Program-made: the position numbers and the translations under genes | The notes under the pieces: generated by a model | What the model saw: only the letters and a program-made list of their open reading frames with translations | Databases searched by the model: none | What the model was told of the DNA's origin: nothing | In this document: piece after piece, positions 27,106 to 35,488 of the stretch | Layout: the number at the start of each line of letters is the position of its first letter | Position numbering within the stretch: position 1 is the stretch's first letter | From: Sphingobium lactosutens DS20 | Lineage (GTDB): Bacteria > Pseudomonadota > Alphaproteobacteria > Sphingomonadales > Sphingomonadaceae | Reading direction: 5' to 3' | NCBI RefSeq assembly: GCF_000445105.1 | Contig: NZ_ATDP01000091.1 | Span: 62,001-126,000 of the forward strand | DNA: 64,000 nt

Positions 27106-27647
27106 GCGCGCGGATTGTCCGCCAGCCAGGCCAGCACCGGCTCCGGGCTGGTTTCGCCATAGGGGTCGTCATCCTCGCCCGCGTCGTTGATGCCCGGCTC
27201 CTCGAACCAGGCGACGATCCTGCCGTCATCGACGACCATGGCATAGCGCCAGCTGCGCTCGCCAAAGCCCAGATGGTCCTTCTTCACCAGCATGCCCATG
27301 CGGCGGGTGAAATCGCCCGATCCGTCGGGCAGCAGCTTTACCGACTTGATGCCCAGTTGCTTGCCCCATTGATACATGACGAAGGCATCGTTCACGGATA
27401 TGCAATAGACATCGTCCGCGCCCGCCGCCCTCAGCGCCTCGCTCGATCGTTCGAAGGCTGGGCATTGTTCGGTCGAGCAGGTCGGCGTGAACGCGCCGGG
27501 CAGCGAGAAGACGACGGAGCGCTTGCCCGCGAACAGATCGCCGGTGCTCACCTCCTGCCAGCGAAAGGGATTGGGCCCTTCGACACTGTCATCGCGCACT
27601 CGGGTCTTGAGCGTGACGTCAGGAACGGATCGACCCAGCATAAGCAT
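27102..27647 (-). CDS. Prx5-type peroxiredoxin
   Basis: The 181-residue enzyme has the peroxidatic site PGAFTPTCS (Cys57) with a second cysteine at position 62 (TEQCPAF), as in the glutathione- or thioredoxin-dependent Prx5/AhpE-like class. It reduces hydrogen peroxide and organic hydroperoxides in the cytoplasm. GAGGAG lies just before the ATG at 27647. The C-terminus has an acidic DAGEDDDPYG stretch typical of proteobacterial members. It leads the operon with the 2'-5' RNA ligase-like gene. Confidence 0.92.
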   Translation of the reverse strand: MLMLGRSVPDVTLKTRVRDDSVEGPNPFRWQEVSTGDLFAGKRSVVFSLPGAFTPTCSTEQCPAFERSSEALRAAGADDVYCISVNDAFVMYQWGKQLGIKSVKLLPDGSGDFTRRMGMLVKKDHLGFGERSWRYAMVVDDGRIVAWFEEPGINDAGEDDDPYGETSPEPVLAWLADNPRA

Positions 27648-27751
27648 ATTCTCCTCTATGACCGGACGGCTTCCGTCCCGGCATGTTCAGATATATATTT
27701 GGCGATCAACCGGCCACAAGCGATGCCGGTCAAGAGGGGGTAACACGCATC

Positions 27752-28174
27752 ATGTCCACATCCCGTTCCCTGACGATCGTCGGAATCATCCTGCTGCTCT
27801 GGAACCTGATGGGGGTGATGGCCTTCATCCTGCAATATGGCATGGACCTCGATGAACTCGCCCGCACCGATCCGGTGACGGCCAGGGCGTTCGCGGCCAT
27901 GCCCGCATGGCTGTGGATCGACTATGGCGTGGCGGTTGCGGCCGGCACGGCCGGCGCGGTGGCGCTGCTGATGCGGCGGGCCATCGCGGTGCCGCTGTTC
28001 CTTGTGTCGCTCATCGCAGTGCTGATCCAATTTGGCCATACGCTCGGCATGACCGACCTTGTCGCGCAAAAGGGGCTGATGGTCGCGGCCGGCTTTCCCG
28101 CCTTCGTCATTCTGGTTGCGATCGTGCAACTGGTCTATGCGCGCTCGATGGCAAAAAAGGGCCTGCTGCGCTGA
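27752..28174 (+). CDS. Four-helix membrane protein, unknown function
   Basis: The 140-residue protein has four hydrophobic segments: residues 9-30, 55-75, 78-97 and 108-130, separated by short loops (LQYGMDLDELARTDPVTARA after the first). No enzyme motif is visible. A GAGGGGG stretch precedes the ATG at 27752 by about 11 bases; the open frame continues upstream without a convincing start. It resembles small hypothetical membrane proteins annotated as sugar transporters in some genomes, but I see no support for transport here. Confidence 0.75.
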   Translation: MSTSRSLTIVGIILLLWNLMGVMAFILQYGMDLDELARTDPVTARAFAAMPAWLWIDYGVAVAAGTAGAVALLMRRAIAVPLFLVSLIAVLIQFGHTLGMTDLVAQKGLMVAAGFPAFVILVAIVQLVYARSMAKKGLLR

Positions 28175-28196
28175 CCGGCCGCAGTCCGCAAAGGCT

Positions 28197-29195
28197 TTAA
28201 AGCTCGCCGCGCGCGCGGCGAATTTCGAACCATTTGCGGACATTTTCATTATGCTGCTGCAAGGTGTCGGCAAAGATATGGCCGCCCTTCCCATCCGCCA
28301 CGAAATAGAGCGCCTTGGTCTGCGCCGGATGCAGCACCGCCACGATCGACAGCCGGCCGGGATTGGCGATCGGTCCCTTGGGCAGGCCGGTCATCGCATA
28401 GGTATTATAGTCGTTGATCGCCGCGATTTCCGACTTGCGAATGCGCCGGCCCAGCGGCTTGCCGCGCGTGATGGGGTAGATGATCGTGGGGTCGGCCTGT
28501 AACATCATGCCCGCGCGCAGGCGGTTGGCATAGACGCCCGCGACCGTCGGCCGCTCCTTGGCGACGGCGGTTTCTTTCTCGACGATGCTCGCCAGGATGA
28601 TCGCCTCGCGCGGGGTCTTCACCACCAGATCGGGCGCGCGCTCGGCCCATAGCTTGGCGAGCAGCTTCGTCATCGCGTCCTGCATGCGTTTCAGAACGGC
28701 GGCGCGCGGCTCGCCCTTGTCGAACGCATAGCTGTCGGGCAGTACGCTGCCTTCCTCGGGCACCTTGATATCGCCGGTCAGCTGGTCATTGGCCATCAAC
28801 CGCTCATGCACCAGGATAGAAGGCATGCCTTCGGGGATGGTGATGAGCCGGGTGAGCGTTTTCCCGCCCTGCAGGATCGCCAATATGTCCTTGTTGCTGG
28901 CCTGCGCGGGAATGACGAACTCGCCTGCCTTGATCGGCGTCGATCCGCCGAAGACCTTGGCGCGGGTCAGAAAGGCATCGGCCGATCGCACCGCGCCCGC
29001 CTGCTTCAACAGCACGGCCGCATCGGACAGCGTCGCGCCTTCGGGCACGGTGATGCTGACATCCTTCGCCGCTGGCCCGTCCTCGCTCCAGCCGGCAACG
29101 AAGCGGAACGCGATGAACGCCGCCACCGCAAGGCCAATCAGCAGGATGCCGCAGCCGATGCGGCGCGTGGGGCTTGAGCGGGATCGTCTTGCCAT
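28197..29195 (-). CDS. mltG: Endolytic peptidoglycan transglycosylase MltG (YceG-like)
   Basis: The enzyme cleaves nascent peptidoglycan strands and ends chain growth at the inner membrane. The 332-residue protein has an N-terminal membrane anchor (GILLIGLAVAAFIAFRFVAG, about 14-33), a LysM-like segment and the catalytic domain with ILASIVEKETAVAKERPTVA, where the first Glu of EKE is the expected catalytic residue, and YNTYAMTGLPKGPIANPGR. It lies downstream of fabF on the same strand, the standard acpP-fabF-mltG order, although a repeat element separates it by 150 bases. Confidence 0.95.
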   Translation of the reverse strand: MARRSRSSPTRRIGCGILLIGLAVAAFIAFRFVAGWSEDGPAAKDVSITVPEGATLSDAAVLLKQAGAVRSADAFLTRAKVFGGSTPIKAGEFVIPAQASNKDILAILQGGKTLTRLITIPEGMPSILVHERLMANDQLTGDIKVPEEGSVLPDSYAFDKGEPRAAVLKRMQDAMTKLLAKLWAERAPDLVVKTPREAIILASIVEKETAVAKERPTVAGVYANRLRAGMMLQADPTIIYPITRGKPLGRRIRKSEIAAINDYNTYAMTGLPKGPIANPGRLSIVAVLHPAQTKALYFVADGKGGHIFADTLQQHNENVRKWFEIRRARGEL

Positions 29196-29229
29196 GGGGA
29201 TTCCAGTCCGTCCCGCTTTGTTGCTTCAT

Positions 29230-29343
29230 CCTCCCCTTTAAGGGGAGGTGGCTGGCGCGGAGCGCCAGACGGAGGGGTGTCCTGCTCTGGATAGGGCGAC
29301 ACCCCTCACCACTTCGTGGTCCCCCTCCCCTTACAGGGGGAGG
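29230..29343. repeat. Palindromic intergenic repeat, copy A
   Basis: This 114-base element starts with the self-complementary CCTCCCCTTTAAGGGGAGG, continues through GCCAGACGGAGGGGTGTC and a complementary GACACCCCTC, and ends with a CCACTTCGTGG hairpin and CCCCCTCCCC-TTAC-AGGGGGAGG. A second copy with the same layout is at 41758-41870. It lies between fabF and mltG and can fold into several nested hairpins. Confidence 0.85.
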
Positions 29344-29347
29344 ACTA

Positions 29348-30607
29348 TCAAACCGCCTTCATGATCAGCGACGCGTTGGTGCCGCCAAAGCCGAAGCTGT
29401 TGTTCAGCACCGCGCGCACCTTGCGCTCCTTGGCGACATGCGGGACCAGGTCGACGCCCTTGCAGCTTTCGCTCGGTTCATCGAGGTTCAGCGTCGGCGG
29501 CACGATCTGGTCGCGCATGGCGAGGATGCAGAAAATGCTCTCCACCGCGCCCGCGCCGCCCAGCAAATGGCCGATCGCCGACTTGGTGGACGACATCGAC
29601 ATGGACGACAGATGGTCACCGAACAGCCGCTTGACCGCGCCCAGCTCCAGCTCGTCGCCCAGCGGCGTCGATGTGCCATGGGCGTTCACATAGTCGATAT
29701 CTTCCAGCGACAGGCCGGATTTCCTGAGCGCCATTTCCATCGAGCGATAGCCGCCGCTGCCTTCGGGATGCGGGGCGGTGACATGATAGGCATCGCCCGA
29801 CAGGCCATAGCCGATGACTTCTGCGTAGATTTTCGCGCCGCGCGCCTTGGCCCGCTCATACTCCTCCAGCACGACGACGCCCGCGCCTTCGCCCATGACG
29901 AAGCCGTCGCGGTTGACGTCATAGGGGCGGCTCGCCTTTTCCGGCGTGTCGTTGAACCCAGTGCTGAGCGCGCGCGCCTGGGCAAAGCCGGCAATGCCGA
30001 TCGGGCAGATCGCGCTTTCCGCGCCGCCCGCCAGCATGACGTCGGCATCATCCATCGCGATCATGCGCGCGGCGTCGCCGATCGAATGCGCGCCCGTCGA
30101 ACAGGCAGTGACGACGGCGTGGTTCGGCCCCATCAGGCCATATTTGATCGACACCTGGCCGGAGATGAGGTTGATCAGGCGGCCATGGACGAAGTGCGGC
30201 GAAACGCGTCCCGGCCCCTTGTTCGCCAGCACCAGCGATTCGCTTTCGATGCCCGGCAGGCCGCCAATGCCCGACCCGATCGAGCAGCCAGCGCGCAGCC
30301 GTTCTTCCTCCGTCATATTGTCGAGGCCCGCGTCGCGCAGCGCTTCGCTGGCCGCCGAAATGCCAAAGACGATGAAGGGATCGACCTGGCGCTGAATCTT
30401 GTGATCGACGTCCAGTGACGCGTCATAGCCATATTCATGATCGGCCGGCTTCACTTCGCAGGCGATGCGGCACTTGTAATCGGTCGCGTCGAAGCGCGTG
30501 ATCGTGGCCGCGCCCGATTTCGACGCGATGATGTTCTTCCAGCTGGTTTCGACATTCCCGCCCAGCGGGCTCACCATGCCAAGGCCGGTTACAACGACAC
30601 GACGCAT
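29348..30607 (-). CDS. fabF: Beta-ketoacyl-ACP synthase II
   Basis: The enzyme condenses malonyl-ACP with acyl-ACP in fatty-acid elongation. The 419-residue thiolase-fold protein starts MRRVVVTGLGMVSPLG and has the catalytic cysteine in VVTACSTGAHSIG, the two active-site histidines in NAHGTSTPLGD and KSAIGHLLGGAGAVE, and a C-terminal NNSFGFGGTNASL. It lies downstream of acpP; a hairpin between the two could end part of the acpP transcripts. Confidence 0.97.
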   Translation of the reverse strand: MRRVVVTGLGMVSPLGGNVETSWKNIIASKSGAATITRFDATDYKCRIACEVKPADHEYGYDASLDVDHKIQRQVDPFIVFGISAASEALRDAGLDNMTEEERLRAGCSIGSGIGGLPGIESESLVLANKGPGRVSPHFVHGRLINLISGQVSIKYGLMGPNHAVVTACSTGAHSIGDAARMIAMDDADVMLAGGAESAICPIGIAGFAQARALSTGFNDTPEKASRPYDVNRDGFVMGEGAGVVVLEEYERAKARGAKIYAEVIGYGLSGDAYHVTAPHPEGSGGYRSMEMALRKSGLSLEDIDYVNAHGTSTPLGDELELGAVKRLFGDHLSSMSMSSTKSAIGHLLGGAGAVESIFCILAMRDQIVPPTLNLDEPSESCKGVDLVPHVAKERKVRAVLNNSFGFGGTNASLIMKAV

Positions 30608-30688
30608 ATCCTAGCTCCGAAAATTCATGGACCTTATGCCGCCCATGTAGCCACTGAAAGCGCGCTTGTGAACGGCGCGCCAGATATG

Positions 30689-30730
30689 AAAAGGCTCCCC
30701 ACGCCTCGGAAATCCGGACAGGAGGAGCCG
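30689..30730 (-). terminator. Terminator-like hairpin between acpP and fabF
   Basis: Read on the reverse strand, GGCTCC pairs with GGAGCC around an internal smaller hairpin, and TTTTC follows. It is about 55 bases after the acpP stop. It probably ends many acpP transcripts early, as acyl carrier protein is needed in excess over FabF; this is inference. Confidence 0.45.
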
Positions 30731-30784
30731 TTTCTCGTTCGCCAGCGCAGTCCTTCCCTCGCAGGATCGGACCGGGCGGACAAA

Positions 30785-31018
30785 TTACTGCTTGCTGTCG
30801 ATATAGTCGATCGCATCCTTGACGGTGGCGATCTTCTCGGCAGCGTCGTCGGGAATTTCGACGCCGAATTCTTCCTCGAACGCCATCACCAGCTCGACGA
30901 TGTCAAGGCTGTCGGCGCCCAGATCGTCGATGAAGCTGGCATCCTCGGTCACCTTTTCGGCTTCGACGCCCAGATGCTCGACGACGATTTTCTTTACGCG
31001 ATCCGCGGTCTCACTCAT
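30785..31018 (-). CDS. acpP: Acyl carrier protein
   Basis: The 77-residue acidic protein carries acyl chains on 4'-phosphopantetheine. The attachment serine is Ser37 in [17 protein letters not shown]. The sequence is typical throughout ([23 protein letters not shown]). AAGGAC precedes the ATG at 31018; an open frame continues upstream but is not part of the gene. It is followed by fabF on the same strand. Confidence 0.97.
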   Translation of the reverse strand: MSETADRVKKIVVEHLGVEAEKVTEDASFIDDLGADSLDIVELVMAFEEEFGVEIPDDAAEKIATVKDAIDYIDSKQ

Positions 31019-31214
31019 GAGAGGTCCTTCTTGACAAATATCGTTGGTGGTCTGTGAACAACCGTTAAGGCAATGCCCTAGAGCCAAGCCCCGATAGAGG
31101 CAAGAGGCAAGGCCGCCAAGCCCCTTCGTTGCGATGCGATGGCGATCCGGCACGACGGGGCGTGCAAAGGCCATCGCCCACATGCAGCCGCCAATGCCGT
31201 GCCCTTACGCGCGG

Positions 31215-31691
31215 TCACCGGCAATAGCCCTCCTCGCCGGCAATCACGATCAGGCAATTTTCCTTCTCCGCCAGCCATTTGAAGCCCGTTTCCGCGCCCG
31301 TTCCCGGCCGGATCGTCAAATCCTTGCCATCGCGGGTGAAGCGGATCATGGCTCCGTCCGCCACGCCGTCATAAGTGCCCTGCCGATCGAGCGTATCCTT
31401 GTTGGCGACGGCATAATGACCCGGCCTGCCGTCGGGCGACGGCTGAATGTCCAGGAACAATCCCTCCGGCCCGGTCCAGCGACCGACCCAATCGTCCGTC
31501 GCCATCCGGTCCGTCGGCGCAGGTGCGGCGCCCACGGCGTCCGGCTCGGCCACATTCTCGATGGTCGGGGCCGATGCAGCGGCTTGGTTGCTGCCATTCG
31601 CGCTGTCCGGATCAGCCCCGCCGGAGCACCCGCTCGCCAGCAACATCAGCGCCGCGCCGGCAAGACTTTGCGGCATGAGGGAAAAGCGCAT
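31215..31691 (-). CDS. Hypothetical lipoprotein
   Basis: The 158-residue protein has a lipoprotein signal peptide with lipobox LLASGC (Cys22), a Ser/Ala/Asp-rich linker to about residue 65, then a compact domain (DDWVGRWTGPEGLFLDI, MIRFTRDGKDLTIRPGTG, CLIVIAGEEGYCR). The two cysteines near the C-terminus may form a disulfide. The WVGRWTGPEG strand resembles lipocalin-like or META-like periplasmic domains, but I cannot assign a family. I use the ATG at 31691 because AAGGAG is at the best distance; an in-frame ATG two codons upstream is also possible. Confidence 0.75.
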   Translation of the reverse strand: MRFSLMPQSLAGAALMLLASGCSGGADPDSANGSNQAAASAPTIENVAEPDAVGAAPAPTDRMATDDWVGRWTGPEGLFLDIQPSPDGRPGHYAVANKDTLDRQGTYDGVADGAMIRFTRDGKDLTIRPGTGAETGFKWLAEKENCLIVIAGEEGYCR

Positions 31692-31810
31692 GATCATCTC
31701 CTTGTCCTGACCCGCCTTGTCGAACCCGTGGCCCGGCCGTTCGATCCTCCGTCCGCCGCTTGCCAGAGGACGCTGGGCGGGTCCAAAGAAGCATATGGGA
31801 AGGACAGGGC

Positions 31811-32467
31811 ATGGCGCAACCGGCAGAACCTAGAGCAAGAGCGCGCTTCGTGCGCGAAACGCCCGACGTGCGGCGGCAGGCGCTGATCGACGCGACCGCC
31901 CGCTGCCTTGCCGAAAAGGGCGTCGGCGGCACCTCCGTCCGCGCGATCTGCGCGAAGGCGGGGGTGTCGTCCGGCCTGCTCACCCATTATTTTCCGGGCG
32001 TCGACGCGCTGATCCTGGCCACCTATCGCGACGTGGGCGCCAGGGTATCGACGGCGCTTGATGCCGCGATCGCGGCGGCGGGTGATGATCCGCGCGATCG
32101 GCTGCGCGCCTGCCTGCAAGCCAATCTGCGCCCGCCCGTGCTGGACCCCGATCTGCTCGCCACCTGGATCGCCTTTTGGAGCCTGGTCACGTCCGATCCC
32201 GCCATCGCCGCTGTCCATGCCGACGTCTATCGCGGCACGCGCCATCAGCTGGAGACGTTATTGGGTGAGGCCGCACCCCAACTTTCGCAGTCGCAAAAGC
32301 GGATCGCCGCCATCAGCCTCACCGCATTGGTGGACGGCCTGTGGCTGGAATTGTGCCTCGACCGGTCCAGCTTCACGGCCGAAGAAGCGCAGGCGATGGT
32401 GGAATCGGCGATGTTGCAATGGCTTGGCGAGATTGACGGCCCGGTCGATAAGTTTGCAGCGCTCTGA
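31811..32467 (+). CDS. TetR-family regulator, BetI-like
   Basis: The 218-residue protein has an N-terminal TetR helix-turn-helix (RRQALIDATARCLAEKGVGG, VRAICAKAGVSSGLLTHYFP, about residues 20-60). The ligand-binding half (LLATWIAFWSLVTSDPAIAA, ALVDGLWLELCLDRSSFT) closely resembles BetI, the choline-sensing repressor of glycine betaine synthesis. No betAB or choline transport gene is in the window, so the target is elsewhere or the ligand differs. The ATG at 31811 is chosen; upstream codons are not conserved in character. Confidence 0.85.
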   Translation: MAQPAEPRARARFVRETPDVRRQALIDATARCLAEKGVGGTSVRAICAKAGVSSGLLTHYFPGVDALILATYRDVGARVSTALDAAIAAAGDDPRDRLRACLQANLRPPVLDPDLLATWIAFWSLVTSDPAIAAVHADVYRGTRHQLETLLGEAAPQLSQSQKRIAAISLTALVDGLWLELCLDRSSFTAEEAQAMVESAMLQWLGEIDGPVDKFAAL

Positions 32468-32574
32468 TCGCTTTTCTCACTCAAGACATCCGAGAAAACC
32501 AATTTCCATTCGGCCTGCCCCCTCCCTACATGAGCTTCGCAACTGCAACACATTTTGCGAGGTAATCAGCGCCC

Positions 32575-33138
32575 ATGGCTCTCATCAACACTCCCCTGCA
32601 GCCCTTCAAGGCCACCGCTTACAAGGACGGCAAGTTCGTCGACGTGACCGACGCCGACGTCAAGGGCAAGTGGGCTGTCTTCTTCTTCTATCCCGCCGAC
32701 TTCACCTTCGTCTGCCCGACCGAGCTGGAAGACCTGGCCGACATCTATCCGACGCTCCAGGGCATGGACGTGGAAGTCTATTCGGTGTCGACCGATACCC
32801 ATTTCTGCCACAAGGCCTGGCACGACACGTCGCCAGCGATCGGCAAGATCAACTATTATATGCTCGGCGACCAGAATCATCAGCTGTCGAACCAGTTCGG
32901 CGTGCTGCGCGAAGGCGTGGGCCTCGCGGATCGCGGCACCTTCGTGCTTGATCCCGAAGGCGTGATCCAGCTTGTCGAAATCACGCCCGAAGGCGTCGGC
33001 CGCAACGCTGCTGAACTGCTGCGCAAGGTCAAGGCGCTGCAATATTGGGCCGCGCATCCGGGCGAAGTCTGCCCCGCCAAGTGGGAAGAAGGCGCCGAAA
33101 CGCTCGCGCCTTCGCTCGACCTCGTCGGCAAGATCTGA
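32575..33138 (+). CDS. ahpC: Alkyl hydroperoxide reductase subunit C (typical 2-Cys peroxiredoxin)
   Basis: The 187-residue enzyme reduces hydrogen peroxide, organic hydroperoxides and peroxynitrite. The peroxidatic cysteine is Cys47 (FTFVCPTE) and the resolving cysteine is Cys166 (GEVCPAKW), the standard AhpC positions. GAGG precedes the ATG by 13 bases. ahpF follows 185 bases downstream on the same strand and regenerates it. I see no clear OxyR site in the 107 bases upstream. Confidence 0.97.
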   Translation: MALINTPLQPFKATAYKDGKFVDVTDADVKGKWAVFFFYPADFTFVCPTELEDLADIYPTLQGMDVEVYSVSTDTHFCHKAWHDTSPAIGKINYYMLGDQNHQLSNQFGVLREGVGLADRGTFVLDPEGVIQLVEITPEGVGRNAAELLRKVKALQYWAAHPGEVCPAKWEEGAETLAPSLDLVGKI

Positions 33139-33163
33139 GACGCGTCAAGCGTCTGCGTAAGCA

Positions 33164-33197
33164 CCGCCGGTTTCCCGCGCTTGCGGGAACCCGGCGG
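33164..33197. promoter_or_regulatory. Strong hairpin just after ahpC
   Basis: A 15-base stem with one mismatch (33164-33178 with 33183-33197) closes a GCTT loop, 25 bases after the ahpC stop. No T-tract follows, so it may protect the ahpC mRNA 3' end rather than terminate. Confidence 0.55.
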
Positions 33198-33260
33198 GCC
33201 CTTCGCACGATATTCCAACAGTTTTTTCGCCGGGGTCTTTGGGTCGCACCATCCCCGCAA

Positions 33261-33303
33261 CGGGCCGCCGCATCCCCTCTCCCCAAACGGCGGCCCGCCT
33301 TCT
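33261..33303 (+). terminator. Attenuator-like hairpin before ahpF
   Basis: A perfect ten-base stem, CGGGCCGCCG with CGGCGGCCCG (33261-33270 and 33288-33297), is followed by CCTTCTTTC and lies about 20 bases before the ahpF start. The T-rich tail is interrupted by C, so partial termination is more likely than full. It would set AhpC well above AhpF. Confidence 0.5.
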
Positions 33304-33323
33304 TTCAACGGAGCCAGACAGAT

Positions 33324-34907
33324 ATGTTGGACGCAAATCTCAAGGGACAGCTGAAAAGCTATCTGGCGAACATCACCCAGCCGATCGAGCTGGTGGCGTC
33401 GCTGGATGAAGGCGCAAAGTCCCGTGAACTGAGCGAATTGCTGAACGAAATTGCCGAACTGTCGGACCATGTGTCCGTCACGACCGGCAATGCCCCTCGT
33501 AAGCCCAGCTTCATGATCCGCCGCATCGGCACCGACATTGGCGTGACCTTTGCGGGCATCCCGATGGGGCATGAATTCACGTCCCTGGTGCTCGCTTTGC
33601 TTCAGGTCGGCGGCCATCCGTCAAAGGCGGCGCAGGACCTGATCGAGCAGGTAAAGTCTCTCGACGGCGATTATGCCTTCGAAACCTATTTCTCGCTCTC
33701 CTGCCAGAATTGCCCGGACGTGGTGCAGGCGCTCAACCTGATGAGCGTGCTCAACCCCCGGATCAGCCATGTCGCGATCGACGGCGGCCTGTTCAAGGAC
33801 GAGGTCGACGCACGCAAGATCATGGCCGTGCCCACCATTTTCCTCAACGGCGAACCCTTCGGCCAGGGGCGGATGGAACTGGAACAGATCGTCGCCAAGA
33901 TCGACAGCGGCGCCGAGGCGCGCGCGGCCGAAAAGATCAAGCGCCAGGACCCGTTCGAAGTATTGGTGGTCGGCGGCGGCCCCGCTGGCGCTGCGGCCGC
34001 CATCTATGCGGCGCGCAAGGGCATCCGCACGGGCGTCGCGGCCGAACGTTTCGGCGGCCAGGTGCTCGACACCATGGATATCGAGAATTTCATCTCGGTC
34101 AGCCGCACCGAAGGCCCCAAGCTCGCCTCCGCTTTGGAAGCCCATGTCAGGGATTATGACGTCGAGATCATGAACCTGCAAAAGGCGGCGAAGCTGATCC
34201 CGGCCAAGACCGAGGGCGGCTATCATGAGGTTGTGCTGGAAAATGGCGCGTCGCTCAAAGGCCGCACCGTCATCCTGTCCACCGGCGCGCGCTGGCGCCA
34301 GATGGGGGTGCCCGGCGAGGACGAATATAGGAATAAGGGCGTCGCCTATTGCCCGCACTGCGACGGGCCGCTGTTCAAGGGCAAGCGCGTGGCGGTGATC
34401 GGCGGCGGCAATAGCGGCGTCGAAGCGGCGATCGACCTCGCCGGCATCGTCGCCCATGTGACGCTGATCGAATATGACAGCCAGCTGCGCGCCGACGCCG
34501 TCCTCCAGCGCAAGCTCGCCAGCCTGCCCAATGTGAAGATCATCACATCGGCCATGACCACGCAGGTCAACGGCAATGGCGAAAAGGTGATGGGCCTGTC
34601 CTACAAGGACCGCAACCATGGCACCGAACATGATGTCGAGCTGGAAGGGATTTTCGTCCAGATCGGCCTTGTTCCCAACACCGAATGGCTGAAGGACGCG
34701 ATCGCTTTGTCCCCGCGTGGCGAAATCGAGATCGACGTCCGCGGTGAAACCAGCCAGCCCGGCATCTTCGCCGCGGGCGACTGCACCACCGTGCCCTACA
34801 AGCAGATCGTCATCGCGATGGGCGCGGGGTCGACCGCGGGCTTGTCCGCCTTCGATTATCTCATTCGCCTGCCCGCGGCCGACGAGGTCGAGGCGCAAGC
34901 GGCGTAA
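33324..34907 (+). CDS. ahpF: Alkyl hydroperoxide reductase subunit F
   Basis: The 527-residue flavoprotein transfers electrons from NADH to AhpC. Its N-terminal double thioredoxin fold has a CxxC site (Cys127 and Cys130 in SCQNCPDV). A linker leads to the FAD/NAD domains with [19 protein letters not shown] and the second redox pair Cys343/Cys346 in YCPHCDGP. The C-terminus has [20 protein letters not shown]. Length and motifs match AhpF. I chose the ATG at 33324, after GGAGCC, since the family starts [14 protein letters not shown]; the frame is open far upstream without meaning. Confidence 0.97.
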   Translation: MLDANLKGQLKSYLANITQPIELVASLDEGAKSRELSELLNEIAELSDHVSVTTGNAPRKPSFMIRRIGTDIGVTFAGIPMGHEFTSLVLALLQVGGHPSKAAQDLIEQVKSLDGDYAFETYFSLSCQNCPDVVQALNLMSVLNPRISHVAIDGGLFKDEVDARKIMAVPTIFLNGEPFGQGRMELEQIVAKIDSGAEARAAEKIKRQDPFEVLVVGGGPAGAAAAIYAARKGIRTGVAAERFGGQVLDTMDIENFISVSRTEGPKLASALEAHVRDYDVEIMNLQKAAKLIPAKTEGGYHEVVLENGASLKGRTVILSTGARWRQMGVPGEDEYRNKGVAYCPHCDGPLFKGKRVAVIGGGNSGVEAAIDLAGIVAHVTLIEYDSQLRADAVLQRKLASLPNVKIITSAMTTQVNGNGEKVMGLSYKDRNHGTEHDVELEGIFVQIGLVPNTEWLKDAIALSPRGEIEIDVRGETSQPGIFAAGDCTTVPYKQIVIAMGAGSTAGLSAFDYLIRLPAADEVEAQAA

Positions 34908-34934
34908 CGGCACAACCCGAGCGGGGTTGCACGG

Positions 34935-34965
34935 CGGCCGGTCCAGCAATGGGCCGGCCGTTTTT
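34935..34965 (+). terminator. Rho-independent terminator after ahpF
   Basis: CGGCCGGTCC pairs with GGGCCGGCCG (one G-T pair) around AGCAAT, followed by TTTTT. It begins 28 bases after the ahpF stop and ends at the 3' end of the convergent cupin gene. Confidence 0.8.
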
Positions 34966-34966
34966 G

Positions 34967-35398
34967 CTATTGCGGCTGCGCGTCCGGGGGCAGGCCAAGC
35001 GGCGCCTGCACCCGGTCGCCATGGCTCTTGGGGGCGGAAACGACGAGTATCTCCACCGGCGCGTCCCCGTCATTGCGCGCCTGATGCGGCACGCCCGGCG
35101 CGATTTCGATCCCCTGCCCCGGTGTCAGCCGATAGACGTGCCCGTCCCTTTCTATCGTCAGCACGCCGTCCAGAACATGGAAATATTGCCGCGCGGCCCG
35201 GTGATAATGGCGTATCTCCGCCGCGCCGGGCGCCAGCCGTTCCTCGATGACCGACAGGTCCGGCCGCTGGACCAGATGCCATCCGTCGTTGATGCCGCCC
35301 CAGACATAATGCTCCGCCTCCGCCTTGGAAATGGGGCCGGCAGCGGAAGGAACAGCGGCGGAACCGGCAAGGCCCAGCAGGATAAGCGCGAATGTCAT
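34967..35398 (-). CDS. Secreted single-domain cupin protein
   Basis: The 143-residue protein has a likely signal peptide (MTFALILLGLAGSAAVPSAAG) and one cupin barrel. The metal-binding motif appears as EIRHYHRAARQYFHVLDGVL, with RLTPGQGIEIAPGVPHQARN as the second half, keeping His, His and His positions. Function is unknown; periplasmic cupins include dioxygenases and sugar isomerases. It is transcribed toward the ahpF terminator and diverges from the permease gene. Confidence 0.78.
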   Translation of the reverse strand: MTFALILLGLAGSAAVPSAAGPISKAEAEHYVWGGINDGWHLVQRPDLSVIEERLAPGAAEIRHYHRAARQYFHVLDGVLTIERDGHVYRLTPGQGIEIAPGVPHQARNDGDAPVEILVVSAPKSHGDRVQAPLGLPPDAQPQ

Positions 35399-35488
35399 GC
35401 TTTTCTGGAACGGATCGGCGCGCTTCGTCCTCCATCAGGGCGCACCCTGTCTGGCAATAAGCGCGCCGCCGCAGGACAGGCCGCCGCC

